A DNA stretch of 64,000 bases from Lachnoclostridium sp. An169 (GTDB taxonomy: Bacteria; Bacillota; Clostridia; Lachnospirales; Lachnospiraceae), in assembly GCF_002160525.1 (NCBI RefSeq), contig NZ_NFKT01000018.1, positions 31,827 to 95,826 on the forward strand, in the 5' to 3' direction. Position 1 is the first letter of the stretch; each line of letters opens with the position of its first letter. Of this stretch, positions 25,362 through 33,065 are shown piece by piece. Both the position numbers and the translations under genes were made by a program. The notes beneath the pieces were generated by a model. The model made no database searches. It worked only from the letters and a program-made list of their open reading frames with translations, and was not told where the DNA came from.

Positions 25362-26240
25362 GTGAAGCAAAGGATTCTGACGATAATGACGGTACTGGTC
25401 TTTCTGGCCGGGATATCACTTTTGGCATACCCGGCTGTCAGCAACCTGCTTTATGAAAAAGAACAGGAAGAGAGCATGAAGCATTACAACAGTGTCGTTG
25501 AGGAGAAGATGACGACGGATGAACATGCGGCAGAACTGCGGGAGTGCAGGGATTACAATCAGGGGCTTCTGCAGGGGGGAGTCCTGCTTACGGACCCCTT
25601 TGATACGAGTCAGCTGGATCCTTCTGCCATGCCTTATGCCGGGCTGTTGAACGTGGACGGAGAGGGAGGGATGGCATATCTGCGGATTCCGGCTATCAAT
25701 GTGGAACTGATGATCTATCATGGGACAGAAGAGGAAGTGCTGCAAAAGGGAGTGGGGCATTTACAGGGGAGTTCTCTTCCTGTGGGAGGAACAGGAAGTC
25801 ATTGTGTCCTGTCTGCGCATACGGGACTTAATGACAAAAAGCTGTTTACAGATCTGAACCAGTTGAGAAAAGGCGACGTCTTCTATATCCATGTACTGGG
25901 AGAGGTGCTGGCCTATCAGGTTGATCAGATTCAGGTAGTGCTCCCGGAGGAGACGGAAGATCTGAAGATTAATGCACAGCAGGATTATGTCACACTGGTA
26001 ACCTGTACACCATACGGAATCAATACCCACCGTTTGCTGGTACGGGGAACCCGTGTGCCCTATATAGAGGAAGCAGAGCAGACTGACGTGATGCCAAGAC
26101 AGAGTACATGGCTGGAACAGTACCTGCTGGCGGCTGCTGTAGGAAGTACAGTAGTGCTGGCGGCTGTGGCAGGAACTATCCTGCGGAGACGAAAGAGATC
26201 AAAGACAGCGAGACGCAGGAGAAGGCGCAGAGGAGGATGA
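25362..26240 (+). CDS. class C (pilin-polymerising) sortase, first copy
   Basis: This membrane-bound transpeptidase of 292 residues should cut LPXTG proteins and join them to the pilin Lys. It has an N-terminal membrane helix (ILTIMTVLVFLAGISLLAYP), catalytic His in SAHTG, Cys in TLVTCTPYG and Arg in HRLLVRG. A TDPFD segment before the catalytic domain could form the lid of class C enzymes, and a C-terminal hydrophobic helix precedes RRRKRSKTARRRRRRRGG. The start is uncertain: I use the GTG at 25362 (VKQRILTI), behind GGGGGCAAGG. A GTG at 25341 and an ATG at 25386 are alternatives. It overlaps the second sortase gene by 4 bases. Confidence 0.9.
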   Translation: MKQRILTIMTVLVFLAGISLLAYPAVSNLLYEKEQEESMKHYNSVVEEKMTTDEHAAELRECRDYNQGLLQGGVLLTDPFDTSQLDPSAMPYAGLLNVDGEGGMAYLRIPAINVELMIYHGTEEEVLQKGVGHLQGSSLPVGGTGSHCVLSAHTGLNDKKLFTDLNQLRKGDVFYIHVLGEVLAYQVDQIQVVLPEETEDLKINAQQDYVTLVTCTPYGINTHRLLVRGTRVPYIEEAEQTDVMPRQSTWLEQYLLAAAVGSTVVLAAVAGTILRRRKRSKTARRRRRRRGG

Positions 26241-27241
26241 AGAGTGTGAGAAGGATATGTTTCAGACTGCTGATCCTGGCGTTTTTTATTTCCGGGGCTC
26301 TCATGCTTATGTATCCTCATTTACACAGCCTGTACGCAGAGTTCTGCAACAGGAAAGAAATAGACATGATAGAACGTAGGAAAAAGAGAATTGAGGAACA
26401 AGAGCCTGAAGACAGTGCAGAAAAGAGATATCTCCAACTTTATGAGGATATGAAGACGTATAACGAGGAAATATTTCGAAGCGGTCAGAGCGGACTGGCA
26501 GATGCGTGGAGCCTTACTCAGCCGCCTTTTCAGCTGTCGGATTATGACGCCCCGGAGGAAGCTGTCGGATATTTGTTCATTGAGACCATGGATGTAGAAC
26601 TGCCTCTGTATTTGGGGGCGTCAGAGGAAAATTTAAGCAGGGGAGCAGCAGTTCTGGGACAGACCAGTATGCCCATAGGCGGGGAGAACAGTAACTGTGT
26701 GATCGCCGCACACCGGGGATGGAAAGGAATTCCCATGTTTCGGGATATTGAGCTTTTATGCCCGGGAGACAAGGTGACGCTGGCTAATTTATGGGAAACT
26801 CTGGAGTATAGAGTGGTGAAGTGTATTGTTATCACCCCGGATGACATGGACGCTGTAAAAATTGTAGAGGGAGCGGATATGGTGACGCTCGTGACCTGTC
26901 ATCCGTATACGCAGAACTATCAGCGGTACGTGGTCTACTGCCGGAGGGAACAGGCAGAACAGGACAGCGGAGACGAAAAGAGCGGCGGAAATGATGCGGA
27001 TGATCTGCTGATCCCATATGAGGGCGTGGAATATGAACCCTCGGGAGATGAGATCCGGCGGGAGCAGCTGATAAATTATGCGGGGATCGCATTGTTTGCG
27101 GGCGTGTGTGCTGTGCTCGCTGCGGCTCTTATGAAGAAGATCTTTTCAAAGGGCGGAAAAGATGGAGAAAAACGTAAGAACAGACAAAGGAAAAAACGGA
27201 GAAAGCGAAGAAAGCACAGAGATGGAATAAAGAAAAGTTAA
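26237..27241 (+). CDS. class C-like sortase, second copy
   Basis: This sortase of 334 residues has an N-terminal membrane helix (LLILAFFISGALMLMYP), a charged linker, and catalytic His in AAHRGWK, Cys in TLVTCHPY and Arg near QRYVVYCRR. A C-terminal helix (GIALFAGVCAVLAAALM) is followed by a long Lys/Arg tail. The proline-linked lid motif of typical class C enzymes is not clear (PPFQLSDYDAP could serve). With two sortases beside two pilins, one may favour the tip and one the shaft. The ATG overlaps the first sortase's stop (ATGA) and is preceded by GGAGG. Confidence 0.88.
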   Translation: MKSVRRICFRLLILAFFISGALMLMYPHLHSLYAEFCNRKEIDMIERRKKRIEEQEPEDSAEKRYLQLYEDMKTYNEEIFRSGQSGLADAWSLTQPPFQLSDYDAPEEAVGYLFIETMDVELPLYLGASEENLSRGAAVLGQTSMPIGGENSNCVIAAHRGWKGIPMFRDIELLCPGDKVTLANLWETLEYRVVKCIVITPDDMDAVKIVEGADMVTLVTCHPYTQNYQRYVVYCRREQAEQDSGDEKSGGNDADDLLIPYEGVEYEPSGDEIRREQLINYAGIALFAGVCAVLAAALMKKIFSKGGKDGEKRKNRQRKKRRKRRKHRDGIKKS

Positions 27242-27257
27242 GAACGGAGGATGCACA

Positions 27258-28196
27258 GTGAGCCACGGAAGAGATCTGACGGGAAAACGTTTCGGACATT
27301 TGACCGTGACCGAAAAAACAGAGAAACGGGAGGAGCATTACACAGTCTGGCGCTGCCGGTGCGACTGCGGAAAGGAGATCTATGTAAATACGAAGCGGCT
27401 GACCAGGGGGACAGTGAGGGACTGCGGGTGTGTTCCAAGGACGGACGCGCGCCGGGGAAGCATTGCAGAGGATCTGAGGGGAAGGCGGTTCGGAGAACTT
27501 ACAGTGCTTGAGCGCGCGGAAAACAGAAACGGACGTACATGCTGGCTGTGCCGGTGCTCCTGCGGCAGAGAAAAGATCGTGCCGGCGCATGATCTGAAAG
27601 CCGGAAAGACACGGAGCTGCGGAGCACCGGAACACAAAGCGCAGCACCGGAGCATCGACTTAAGAGGAAGAACATTCGGACGTCTGACTGCGCTTTATCC
27701 GACAACGCGGAGAGACCGGAGAGGTTCGGTATACTGGCACTGTGTCTGTACATGCGGGAATGAGAAAGAGTTTTCGGAGGCGTCGCTGATGCATGGAAAC
27801 TGCCGCAGCTGCGGGTGTCTGAAGGCTGAAAACCAGAAGAAGATCTCAAGCCAGCTCCATATGGTCGACGGCACCTGTATTGAGATGCTTGAAAAGCGGA
27901 AATACCGGAATGACAATACTAGCGGTTTTCGGGGCGTATACAGGATGAAAAACGGAAAATTCCGTGTAAATATCGGATTTAAGGGGAGACGGTTTTATCT
28001 CGGAAGCTTTGAACGTTATGATGAGGCTGTGAGGATGAGAGAGGAAGCTGAGGAGATGATACACGGCGGGTTCGTACAGGCTTACCGGAGATGGCAGAAG
28101 AAGGCGGAGGCAGATCCGGTATGGAAAGAGGCAAACCCACTGATCTTTGAAGTTGAGATGGAGAAAGGAACCCTGCAGATCCGGAAAAATATCTGA
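27258..28196 (+). CDS. zinc-ribbon repeat + AP2-domain DNA-binding protein at the end of the pilus operon
   Basis: This 312-residue protein has three tandem copies of a Cys-rich module (about 5-58, 70-124 and 132-188). Each starts DL(T/R)GxxFGxLT and continues with CxCxCG and a late CG(C) pair, suggesting metal-binding ribbons. An AP2-like DNA-binding domain follows (about 222-272: SGFRGVYRMKNGKFRVNIG, RRFYLGSFERYDEAVRMREEAE). Such modules are common in phage and mobile-element proteins, often near HNH nucleases; no nuclease motif is visible here. The start is a GTG with GGAGG 8 bases before it, 16 bases after the sortase stop, so it is probably co-transcribed with the pilus genes. A regulatory role is inference. 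Confidence 0.75.
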   Translation: MSHGRDLTGKRFGHLTVTEKTEKREEHYTVWRCRCDCGKEIYVNTKRLTRGTVRDCGCVPRTDARRGSIAEDLRGRRFGELTVLERAENRNGRTCWLCRCSCGREKIVPAHDLKAGKTRSCGAPEHKAQHRSIDLRGRTFGRLTALYPTTRRDRRGSVYWHCVCTCGNEKEFSEASLMHGNCRSCGCLKAENQKKISSQLHMVDGTCIEMLEKRKYRNDNTSGFRGVYRMKNGKFRVNIGFKGRRFYLGSFERYDEAVRMREEAEEMIHGGFVQAYRRWQKKAEADPVWKEANPLIFEVEMEKGTLQIRKNI

Positions 28197-28245
28197 AACG
28201 GTATAGCGGAGAAAGCCTATGGAAAAGTGTGCGGAAATATATGAG

Positions 28246-28285
28246 AAAAACTTCCTGATTTTTTGAAAACAGGAAGTTTTTCTTT
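28246..28285 (+). terminator. Rho-independent terminator closing the pilus operon
   Basis: AAAAACTTCCTG (28246-28257) pairs perfectly with CAGGAAGTTTTT (28270-28281), followed by CTTTT. Confidence 0.88.
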
Positions 28286-28300
28286 TGTGCATTTTATGGA

Positions 28301-28329
28301 TTGACAATATTTTTTATTCTTTATACTAT
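28301..28329 (+). promoter_or_regulatory. promoter of the MarR-ABC exporter operon
   Basis: A perfect TTGACA (28301-28306) is followed by TACTAT at 28324-28329 (17-base spacer) or TATACT at 28322-28327 (15-base spacer). It lies about 60 bases before the MarR ATG. Confidence 0.75.
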
Positions 28330-28330
28330 A

Positions 28331-28348
28331 TTGTTAGTTACCGAACAA
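28331..28348. promoter_or_regulatory. putative MarR operator
   Basis: The 18-base imperfect palindrome TTGTTAGTTACCGAACAA lies directly after the -10 box, where a bound dimer would block initiation. MarR proteins usually bind such palindromes upstream of their own gene. The assignment is by position and symmetry. Confidence 0.55.
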
Positions 28349-28387
28349 ATTTTTCTTTTTGACATTTCACAGGAGAGATCAGCGGTC

Positions 28388-28876
28388 ATGGAAGATCATA
28401 AGAAGTTAAGAACTGCGGACGACGTGGGCCGGATGATCCACATGGTTTCCCATCAGCTAAAAAGACAGATGTGTGAGCGCGAGGAGGAGGACAGCCTGAC
28501 GAACATGCAGAGGAGAGTCCTGCATTATATTATGTTCGAGTCCCTGCGGCGCGACATTTATCAGAAGGATGTGGAGAAGGAATTCCAGATCCGTCGGTCA
28601 ACAGCGACCGGGATCCTGCAGCTGCTTGAGAAAAACGGGTTCGTAAGCCGGGAGTCTGTGGTGTGGGACGCAAGGCTTAAGAAGGTGGTTCCGACTCAGA
28701 AAGCAGAGGCGCACAGGGAACAGATCCTGAACAACATCCGCTATGTGGAAGGACTGCTGACGAAGGGGATACCCAAGAAAGATGTGGAGGTCTGCGTCCG
28801 GGTATTGGGGCAGATGTCGGAAAATTTGCTGGGTGATGAGAAGAAAAGAGGAGAGGAGACAACAGACCATGAATAG
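28388..28876 (+). CDS. MarR family transcriptional regulator
   Basis: This 162-residue winged-helix regulator has its DNA-recognition region at RDIYQKDVEKEFQIRRSTATGILQLLEKNGFVSRES and a wing at DARLKKVVPTQKA. The start at 28388 is chosen because upstream in-frame codons lie in the promoter; GGAGAG stands 10 bases before it. It overlaps the first ABC gene by 8 bases. MarR proteins in this setting normally repress the exporter and release on binding a drug or phenolic ligand. Confidence 0.88.
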   Translation: MEDHKKLRTADDVGRMIHMVSHQLKRQMCEREEEDSLTNMQRRVLHYIMFESLRRDIYQKDVEKEFQIRRSTATGILQLLEKNGFVSRESVVWDARLKKVVPTQKAEAHREQILNNIRYVEGLLTKGIPKKDVEVCVRVLGQMSENLLGDEKKRGEETTDHE

Positions 28877-30602
28877 GAAATTACTTCGTTCTGTCCGGGA
28901 ATACAAGCGCGAGACGATCCTGACGCCTGTGCTTGTCATGCTCGAGGTACTGATGGAAGTACTGATCCCGCTTCTGATGGCGAATATTATCGATATCGGG
29001 ATCACAGAAGGCGATATGGATTACATCATCAGAATCGGGCTTCTGCTCATTGTAATGGCGATGATCGCCCTGTTTCTGGGGGCGAAAGCCGGGCAGACCG
29101 CAGCGATTGCATCAGCGGGTTATGCCAAGAACCTGCGGCATGATATTTTTTACAAGGTGCAGGATTTCTCATTTGGAAACATCGACCATTTTTCGACTTC
29201 CGGGCTTGTGACCAGGCTGACGACAGATATCACAAACGTGCAGATGGCATATATGTTTTCAATCCGTCTGCTTGCCAGGGCGCCGTTCATGATCATTCTT
29301 TCACTGATCATGACTATGACGATCAGCGTGCCGATCGCACTGATCCTTCTTGTTACGATCCCGATTCTGGGAGGCGTGCTGATCTGGATCGCAAAGAAAG
29401 CGCACCCGCATTTTATTGAAGTGTTTGATGAGTACGATGTGCTGAACAATACGGTGCAGGAGAATGTTAATGCCGCCCGCGTTGTGAAAGCATATGTACG
29501 CGAAGATTATGAGAATAAAAAGTTCGGGAAGATCTCCCGGAAAATTTTTGTGCTGTTTACGAAAGCAGAGAAGATCGTGGCGTGGAACTCGCCGATCATG
29601 CAGTTTACCGTATACGCGGTCGTGCTGATCATGGTGCTGATCGGGGGCAGGAATATCATCGGCGGGAGCATGCAGACCGGAGAACTTACAAGCGTGATCG
29701 TGTATGCGATCCAGATCCTGTCATCCCTGATGATGGTGACATTTGTATTTGTACAGATCATGATCGCTGAGGCATCTACGGACCGTATCAGCGAAGTTCT
29801 CGATGAGGTGCCGGAGATGGAGGATTCCGAGGATGCCATCAAAGAGGTGCCCAACGGTGACATTGATTTTGAGCATGTGGATTTCAGCTATTCCGGAAAG
29901 GGCGGAAATCTTTCCCTCAAGGATGCGAACCTTCACATTAAGAGCGGTCAGATCGTGGGAATCATCGGCGGAACCGGTAGTGCCAAGAGTACGCTGGTGC
30001 AGCTGATCCCGAGACTGTACGATGTGACGGGCGGAAGCGTGAAGGTAGGCGGAATCGACGTCAGAAAGTACAATCTGAAAGCACTCCGCGACCAGGTATC
30101 CGTGGTTCTTCAGAAGAACGTCCTGTTCACGGGAAGCATTTATGAAAATGTGCGTTGGGGCGATGAGAACGCGAGCGATGAGGAAGTGCAGCGTGTCTGT
30201 AAACTGGCTCAGGCTGACAGCTTTATCCAGGAGTTCCCGGGCAAGTATGACACGATGATCGTGGAAGGCGGAAACAACGTGTCCGGCGGTCAGAAGCAGA
30301 GACTCTGTATCGCGCGTGCCCTCCTGAAAAAGCCGAAGATCCTGATTCTTGACGACTCTACCAGTGCGGTGGATACCAAGACAGATGCCCTGATCCGTCA
30401 GGCATTCCGCGAGGAGATCCCGGACACGACAAAGATCATCATTGCCCAGAGGATTTCTTCTGTGGAGGATGCGGATATGATCATCGTGATGGAGAACGGA
30501 GAGATCAACGGTATTGGAACTTCCGAAGAACTGCTTCGCACGAATGCGATCTACCGGGAAGTTTATGAATCACAGATGAAAGGAGGCGCTGACAATGAGT
30601 AG
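28869..30602 (+). CDS. ABC exporter half-transporter with degenerate nucleotide site (heterodimer partner 1)
   Basis: This 578-residue protein has an N-terminal six-helix transmembrane domain and a C-terminal ATPase domain. The ATPase domain shows Walker A GGTGSAKST (about 366-374), signature NVSGGQKQR and Walker B LILDDSTSAVD (near 491). The position after the Walker B Asp, normally the catalytic Glu, is Asp, and the Walker A has Ala where Gly is usual. This marks the non-hydrolysing half of a heterodimeric exporter of the BmrC/EfrC kind. The substrate is unknown. The ATG at 28869 follows GAGGAGAGGAG. The stop overlaps the next gene by 8 bases. Confidence 0.88.
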   Translation: MNRKLLRSVREYKRETILTPVLVMLEVLMEVLIPLLMANIIDIGITEGDMDYIIRIGLLLIVMAMIALFLGAKAGQTAAIASAGYAKNLRHDIFYKVQDFSFGNIDHFSTSGLVTRLTTDITNVQMAYMFSIRLLARAPFMIILSLIMTMTISVPIALILLVTIPILGGVLIWIAKKAHPHFIEVFDEYDVLNNTVQENVNAARVVKAYVREDYENKKFGKISRKIFVLFTKAEKIVAWNSPIMQFTVYAVVLIMVLIGGRNIIGGSMQTGELTSVIVYAIQILSSLMMVTFVFVQIMIAEASTDRISEVLDEVPEMEDSEDAIKEVPNGDIDFEHVDFSYSGKGGNLSLKDANLHIKSGQIVGIIGGTGSAKSTLVQLIPRLYDVTGGSVKVGGIDVRKYNLKALRDQVSVVLQKNVLFTGSIYENVRWGDENASDEEVQRVCKLAQADSFIQEFPGKYDTMIVEGGNNVSGGQKQRLCIARALLKKPKILILDDSTSAVDTKTDALIRQAFREEIPDTTKIIIAQRISSVEDADMIIVMENGEINGIGTSEELLRTNAIYREVYESQMKGGADNE

Positions 30603-32484
30603 ACAGGAAAGACCCCGGGTAAATGCCGGAACGATCAAGACAGCAAAGCGCCTGCTGGGATATGTGACCGGAACTTATAAAATACAGTTTATCGTTGTGC
30701 TTTTTTGTATCCTGGTCAGTTCTGTGGCATCGATCTCAGTGTCGCTGTCCCTGCGTTATCTGCTGGATGATTATATCATTCCTCTGATCGGCCAGAAGGA
30801 TCCGGATTACAGTGAACTTTATATGGCGCTGACCGTACTGGGGACGATCTTCCTGTGCGGAGTTATCGCGACATTTGTCTACAGCAGGCTGATGGTCACG
30901 ATCGGACAGGGCGTGCTTAAGCGTGTCCGCGATGAGATGTTTGAACATATGCAGACTCTGCCGATCCGCTATTTTGATCAGAATACGAACGGTTCGATCA
31001 TGAGCCTTTACACAAACGATACGGATACCCTCAGACAGATGATCAACCAGTCCATTCCGCAGGTGCTGATGTCGTCGCTGACGATCATTGTGACATTTGT
31101 TGCAATGCTGGTGTTAAGCCCGCTGCTGACACTTCTTGCGGTGCTTGTAATTGTTGTGATGATTCTCGTATCAAAAGTGGTTACGGGGAACAGCGGAAAG
31201 TACTTTATCCGGCAGCAGCTTGACCTGGCGAATGTGACCGGATTCGTGGAAGAGCGGATGAATGGACAGAGAGTGGTCAAGGTGTTCAACCATGAGAAAA
31301 TTTCTGAGGAGGAGTTCGACAAGCTGAATGAGCAGCTCTTTGAGAGCTCTTCAAAGGCCCATACATTTGCCAGTATCATGGGACCGGTGATCGGAAACAT
31401 CGGAAACGTACAGTTTGTGCTGACCGCAGTGTTCGGCGGCTTTTTGTCGGTAGCGGGAATCGGAAACATTACACTTGGCGTTATGGCTTCCTATCTGCAG
31501 TTTACAAAGAGCTTTACCCAGCCTTTCATGCAGATCGCCCAGCAGTTCAACTCTATCATCATGGCGCTTGCCGGAGCGGAAAGAATCTTCCGTATGATGG
31601 ATGAAGAGCCGGAAGTGGACGAGGGATACGTTACCCTGGTCAATGCGAAGAAGGATGCGGACGGCAATATTACAGAATGCAAGGAGCGCACCGGACTGTG
31701 GGCGTGGAAACATCCCCATCAGGCGGACGGAACGGTTACTTATACCGAGCTCAAAGGTGATGTGCGTTTCTATGACATGACATTCGGCTACACGCCGGAC
31801 CATATGGTGCTCCATAATCTGACACTGTATGCAAAGCCGGGACAGAAGCTGGCGTTCGTCGGTTCCACCGGGGCCGGAAAGACCACTATCACGAACCTGA
31901 TCAACCGGTTCTACGATGTGGCTGACGGAAAGATCCGTTATGACGATATCAATATCAACAAGATTAAGAAAGCCGATCTGAGACGGTCTCTGGGAATCGT
32001 GCTCCAGGATACTCATCTGTTTACCGGAACCATTATGGAGAATATCCGGTACGGTAAACTGGACGCCACCGACGAGGAAGTCTACAAGGCGGCAAAACTG
32101 GCTCATGCAGACGGATTTATCCGCATGCTGCCGAAAGGATATGACACTCACTTAAGCGGAGACGGCGAGGAACTCTCCCAGGGACAGCGGCAGCTGCTGG
32201 CGATCGCAAGAGCTGCTATTGCAGATCCGCCGGTACTGATTCTGGATGAGGCGACGTCCTCCATCGATACCAGAACCGAGAGTATCGTGCAGAAGGGTAT
32301 GGATAACCTGATGAAGGGGCGTACCGTATTCGTAATCGCACACCGGCTGTCCACGATCCGGAACAGTGATGCGATCATGGTGCTTGAGCACGGCAGGATC
32401 ATCGAGAGAGGAACCCATGAGGAGCTGCTGAAGCTGAAAGGGACGTATTATCAGTTGTATACTGGAAAGCTGGAGCTTTCGTAA
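30595..32484 (+). CDS. ABC exporter half-transporter with canonical nucleotide site (heterodimer partner 2)
   Basis: This 629-residue partner of the preceding gene has six transmembrane helices and then an ATPase domain with the canonical motifs GSTGAGKTT (about 422-430), LSQGQRQ and LILDEATSSID (near 548), followed by a switch His in IAHRLS. About 35 residues inserted before the ATPase domain (NAKKDADGNITECKERTGLWAWKHP) are not part of the usual core and may be a linker extension as seen in BmrD-like proteins. The two genes overlap by 8 bases, consistent with a 1:1 complex under MarR control. Confidence 0.9.
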   Translation: MSRQERPRVNAGTIKTAKRLLGYVTGTYKIQFIVVLFCILVSSVASISVSLSLRYLLDDYIIPLIGQKDPDYSELYMALTVLGTIFLCGVIATFVYSRLMVTIGQGVLKRVRDEMFEHMQTLPIRYFDQNTNGSIMSLYTNDTDTLRQMINQSIPQVLMSSLTIIVTFVAMLVLSPLLTLLAVLVIVVMILVSKVVTGNSGKYFIRQQLDLANVTGFVEERMNGQRVVKVFNHEKISEEEFDKLNEQLFESSSKAHTFASIMGPVIGNIGNVQFVLTAVFGGFLSVAGIGNITLGVMASYLQFTKSFTQPFMQIAQQFNSIIMALAGAERIFRMMDEEPEVDEGYVTLVNAKKDADGNITECKERTGLWAWKHPHQADGTVTYTELKGDVRFYDMTFGYTPDHMVLHNLTLYAKPGQKLAFVGSTGAGKTTITNLINRFYDVADGKIRYDDININKIKKADLRRSLGIVLQDTHLFTGTIMENIRYGKLDATDEEVYKAAKLAHADGFIRMLPKGYDTHLSGDGEELSQGQRQLLAIARAAIADPPVLILDEATSSIDTRTESIVQKGMDNLMKGRTVFVIAHRLSTIRNSDAIMVLEHGRIIERGTHEELLKLKGTYYQLYTGKLELS

Positions 32485-32489
32485 TTTTC

Positions 32490-32523
32490 GGGGACGTAGT
32501 AAAGTTAAGTTTTACTACGTCCC
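32490..32523 (+). repeat. REP-like hairpin copy 1, also likely terminator of the ABC operon
   Basis: GGGACGTAGTAAA (32491-32503) pairs perfectly with TTTACTACGTCCC (32511-32523), followed by GTTTTATT. It is closely related in sequence to the hairpin at 32830-32864. Confidence 0.8.
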
Positions 32524-32829
32524 GTTTTATTGTTCACTCTGTCCCGAATTGCAAAACCACCCGTCCCTTTTTGAGCAATTTATTCCTCAATTTATCGGGG
32601 AAAATATCGGAAATAAGCGCAATTATGTTTTCTGTGTTAAGCGAATACAGCAGAAGATGAAAAAGGGGAGAAAGAACGAAAAACATTTCGAAAAGTGAAA
32701 AACACCACAAATTCGTTGATTTTAGGGGAATACGGCCAGATGCCTATTAGAATCGTGCGGATTAGGGACAGGGGATGCCTAAAAAAGGGACGGGGGGTGC
32801 GTCAAAAAGGGACAGGGTAAAAGTGAATT

Positions 32830-32864
32830 GGGGACGTAGCAAAGTTGAACTTCACTACGTCCCC
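32830..32864. repeat. REP-like hairpin copy 2
   Basis: GGGGACGTAG (32830-32839) pairs with CTACGTCCCC (32855-32864), and AAGTT/AACTT pair inside. It shares most bases with the hairpin at 32490-32523. Confidence 0.8.
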
Positions 32865-32878
32865 GATACAATTTACAT

Positions 32879-32907
32879 TTTACTACATTCAAAAAATATG
32901 GTAAAAT
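32879..32907 (+). promoter_or_regulatory. putative promoter for the aconitase-family gene
   Basis: TTTACT (32879-32884), a 17-base spacer and TAAAAT (32902-32907), just after the second REP-like hairpin. Confidence 0.6.
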
Positions 32908-33065
32908 ATTATCGGTTCTGCCGTGCAGGAAGGAAAACAGTAGTGGTTTCGGATGAGCGGCAGACAAAGTAACGGAGCAAGAGCAGACCGACAGCAGAAA
33001 AACTCCTGCACCATGGAGTATGTACGGAGCGGCAGAGCGGTCTGACAGCAGTAGGAGGTTTTCAG

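Larger units (their letters stand above)
32485..33065. other. intergenic REP-like palindromic block and aconitase leader
   Basis: There is no credible gene; an open frame at 32775-32972 crosses repeats. From 32490 to 32864 the stretch is rich in palindromic and inverted sequence: related hairpins at both ends and a 12-base inverted pair GTCCCTTTTTGA / TCAAAAAGGGAC (32563-32574 and 32802-32813) inside. The rest holds a promoter (32879-32907) and a leader of about 155 bases with a possible weak hairpin (CAGACC / GGTCTG). Confidence 0.7.

Noticed and set aside
32775..32972. Plus-strand open frame of 65 codons between the ABC exporter and the aconitase gene
   Set aside because: It runs through the REP-like hairpin and the promoter region, has no ribosome site and a biased repeat-derived composition.
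32950..33065. Possible T-box or riboswitch in the aconitase leader
   Set aside because: Only a weak CAGACC/GGTCTG pairing is seen; no T-box motif, no terminator and no known aptamer core.
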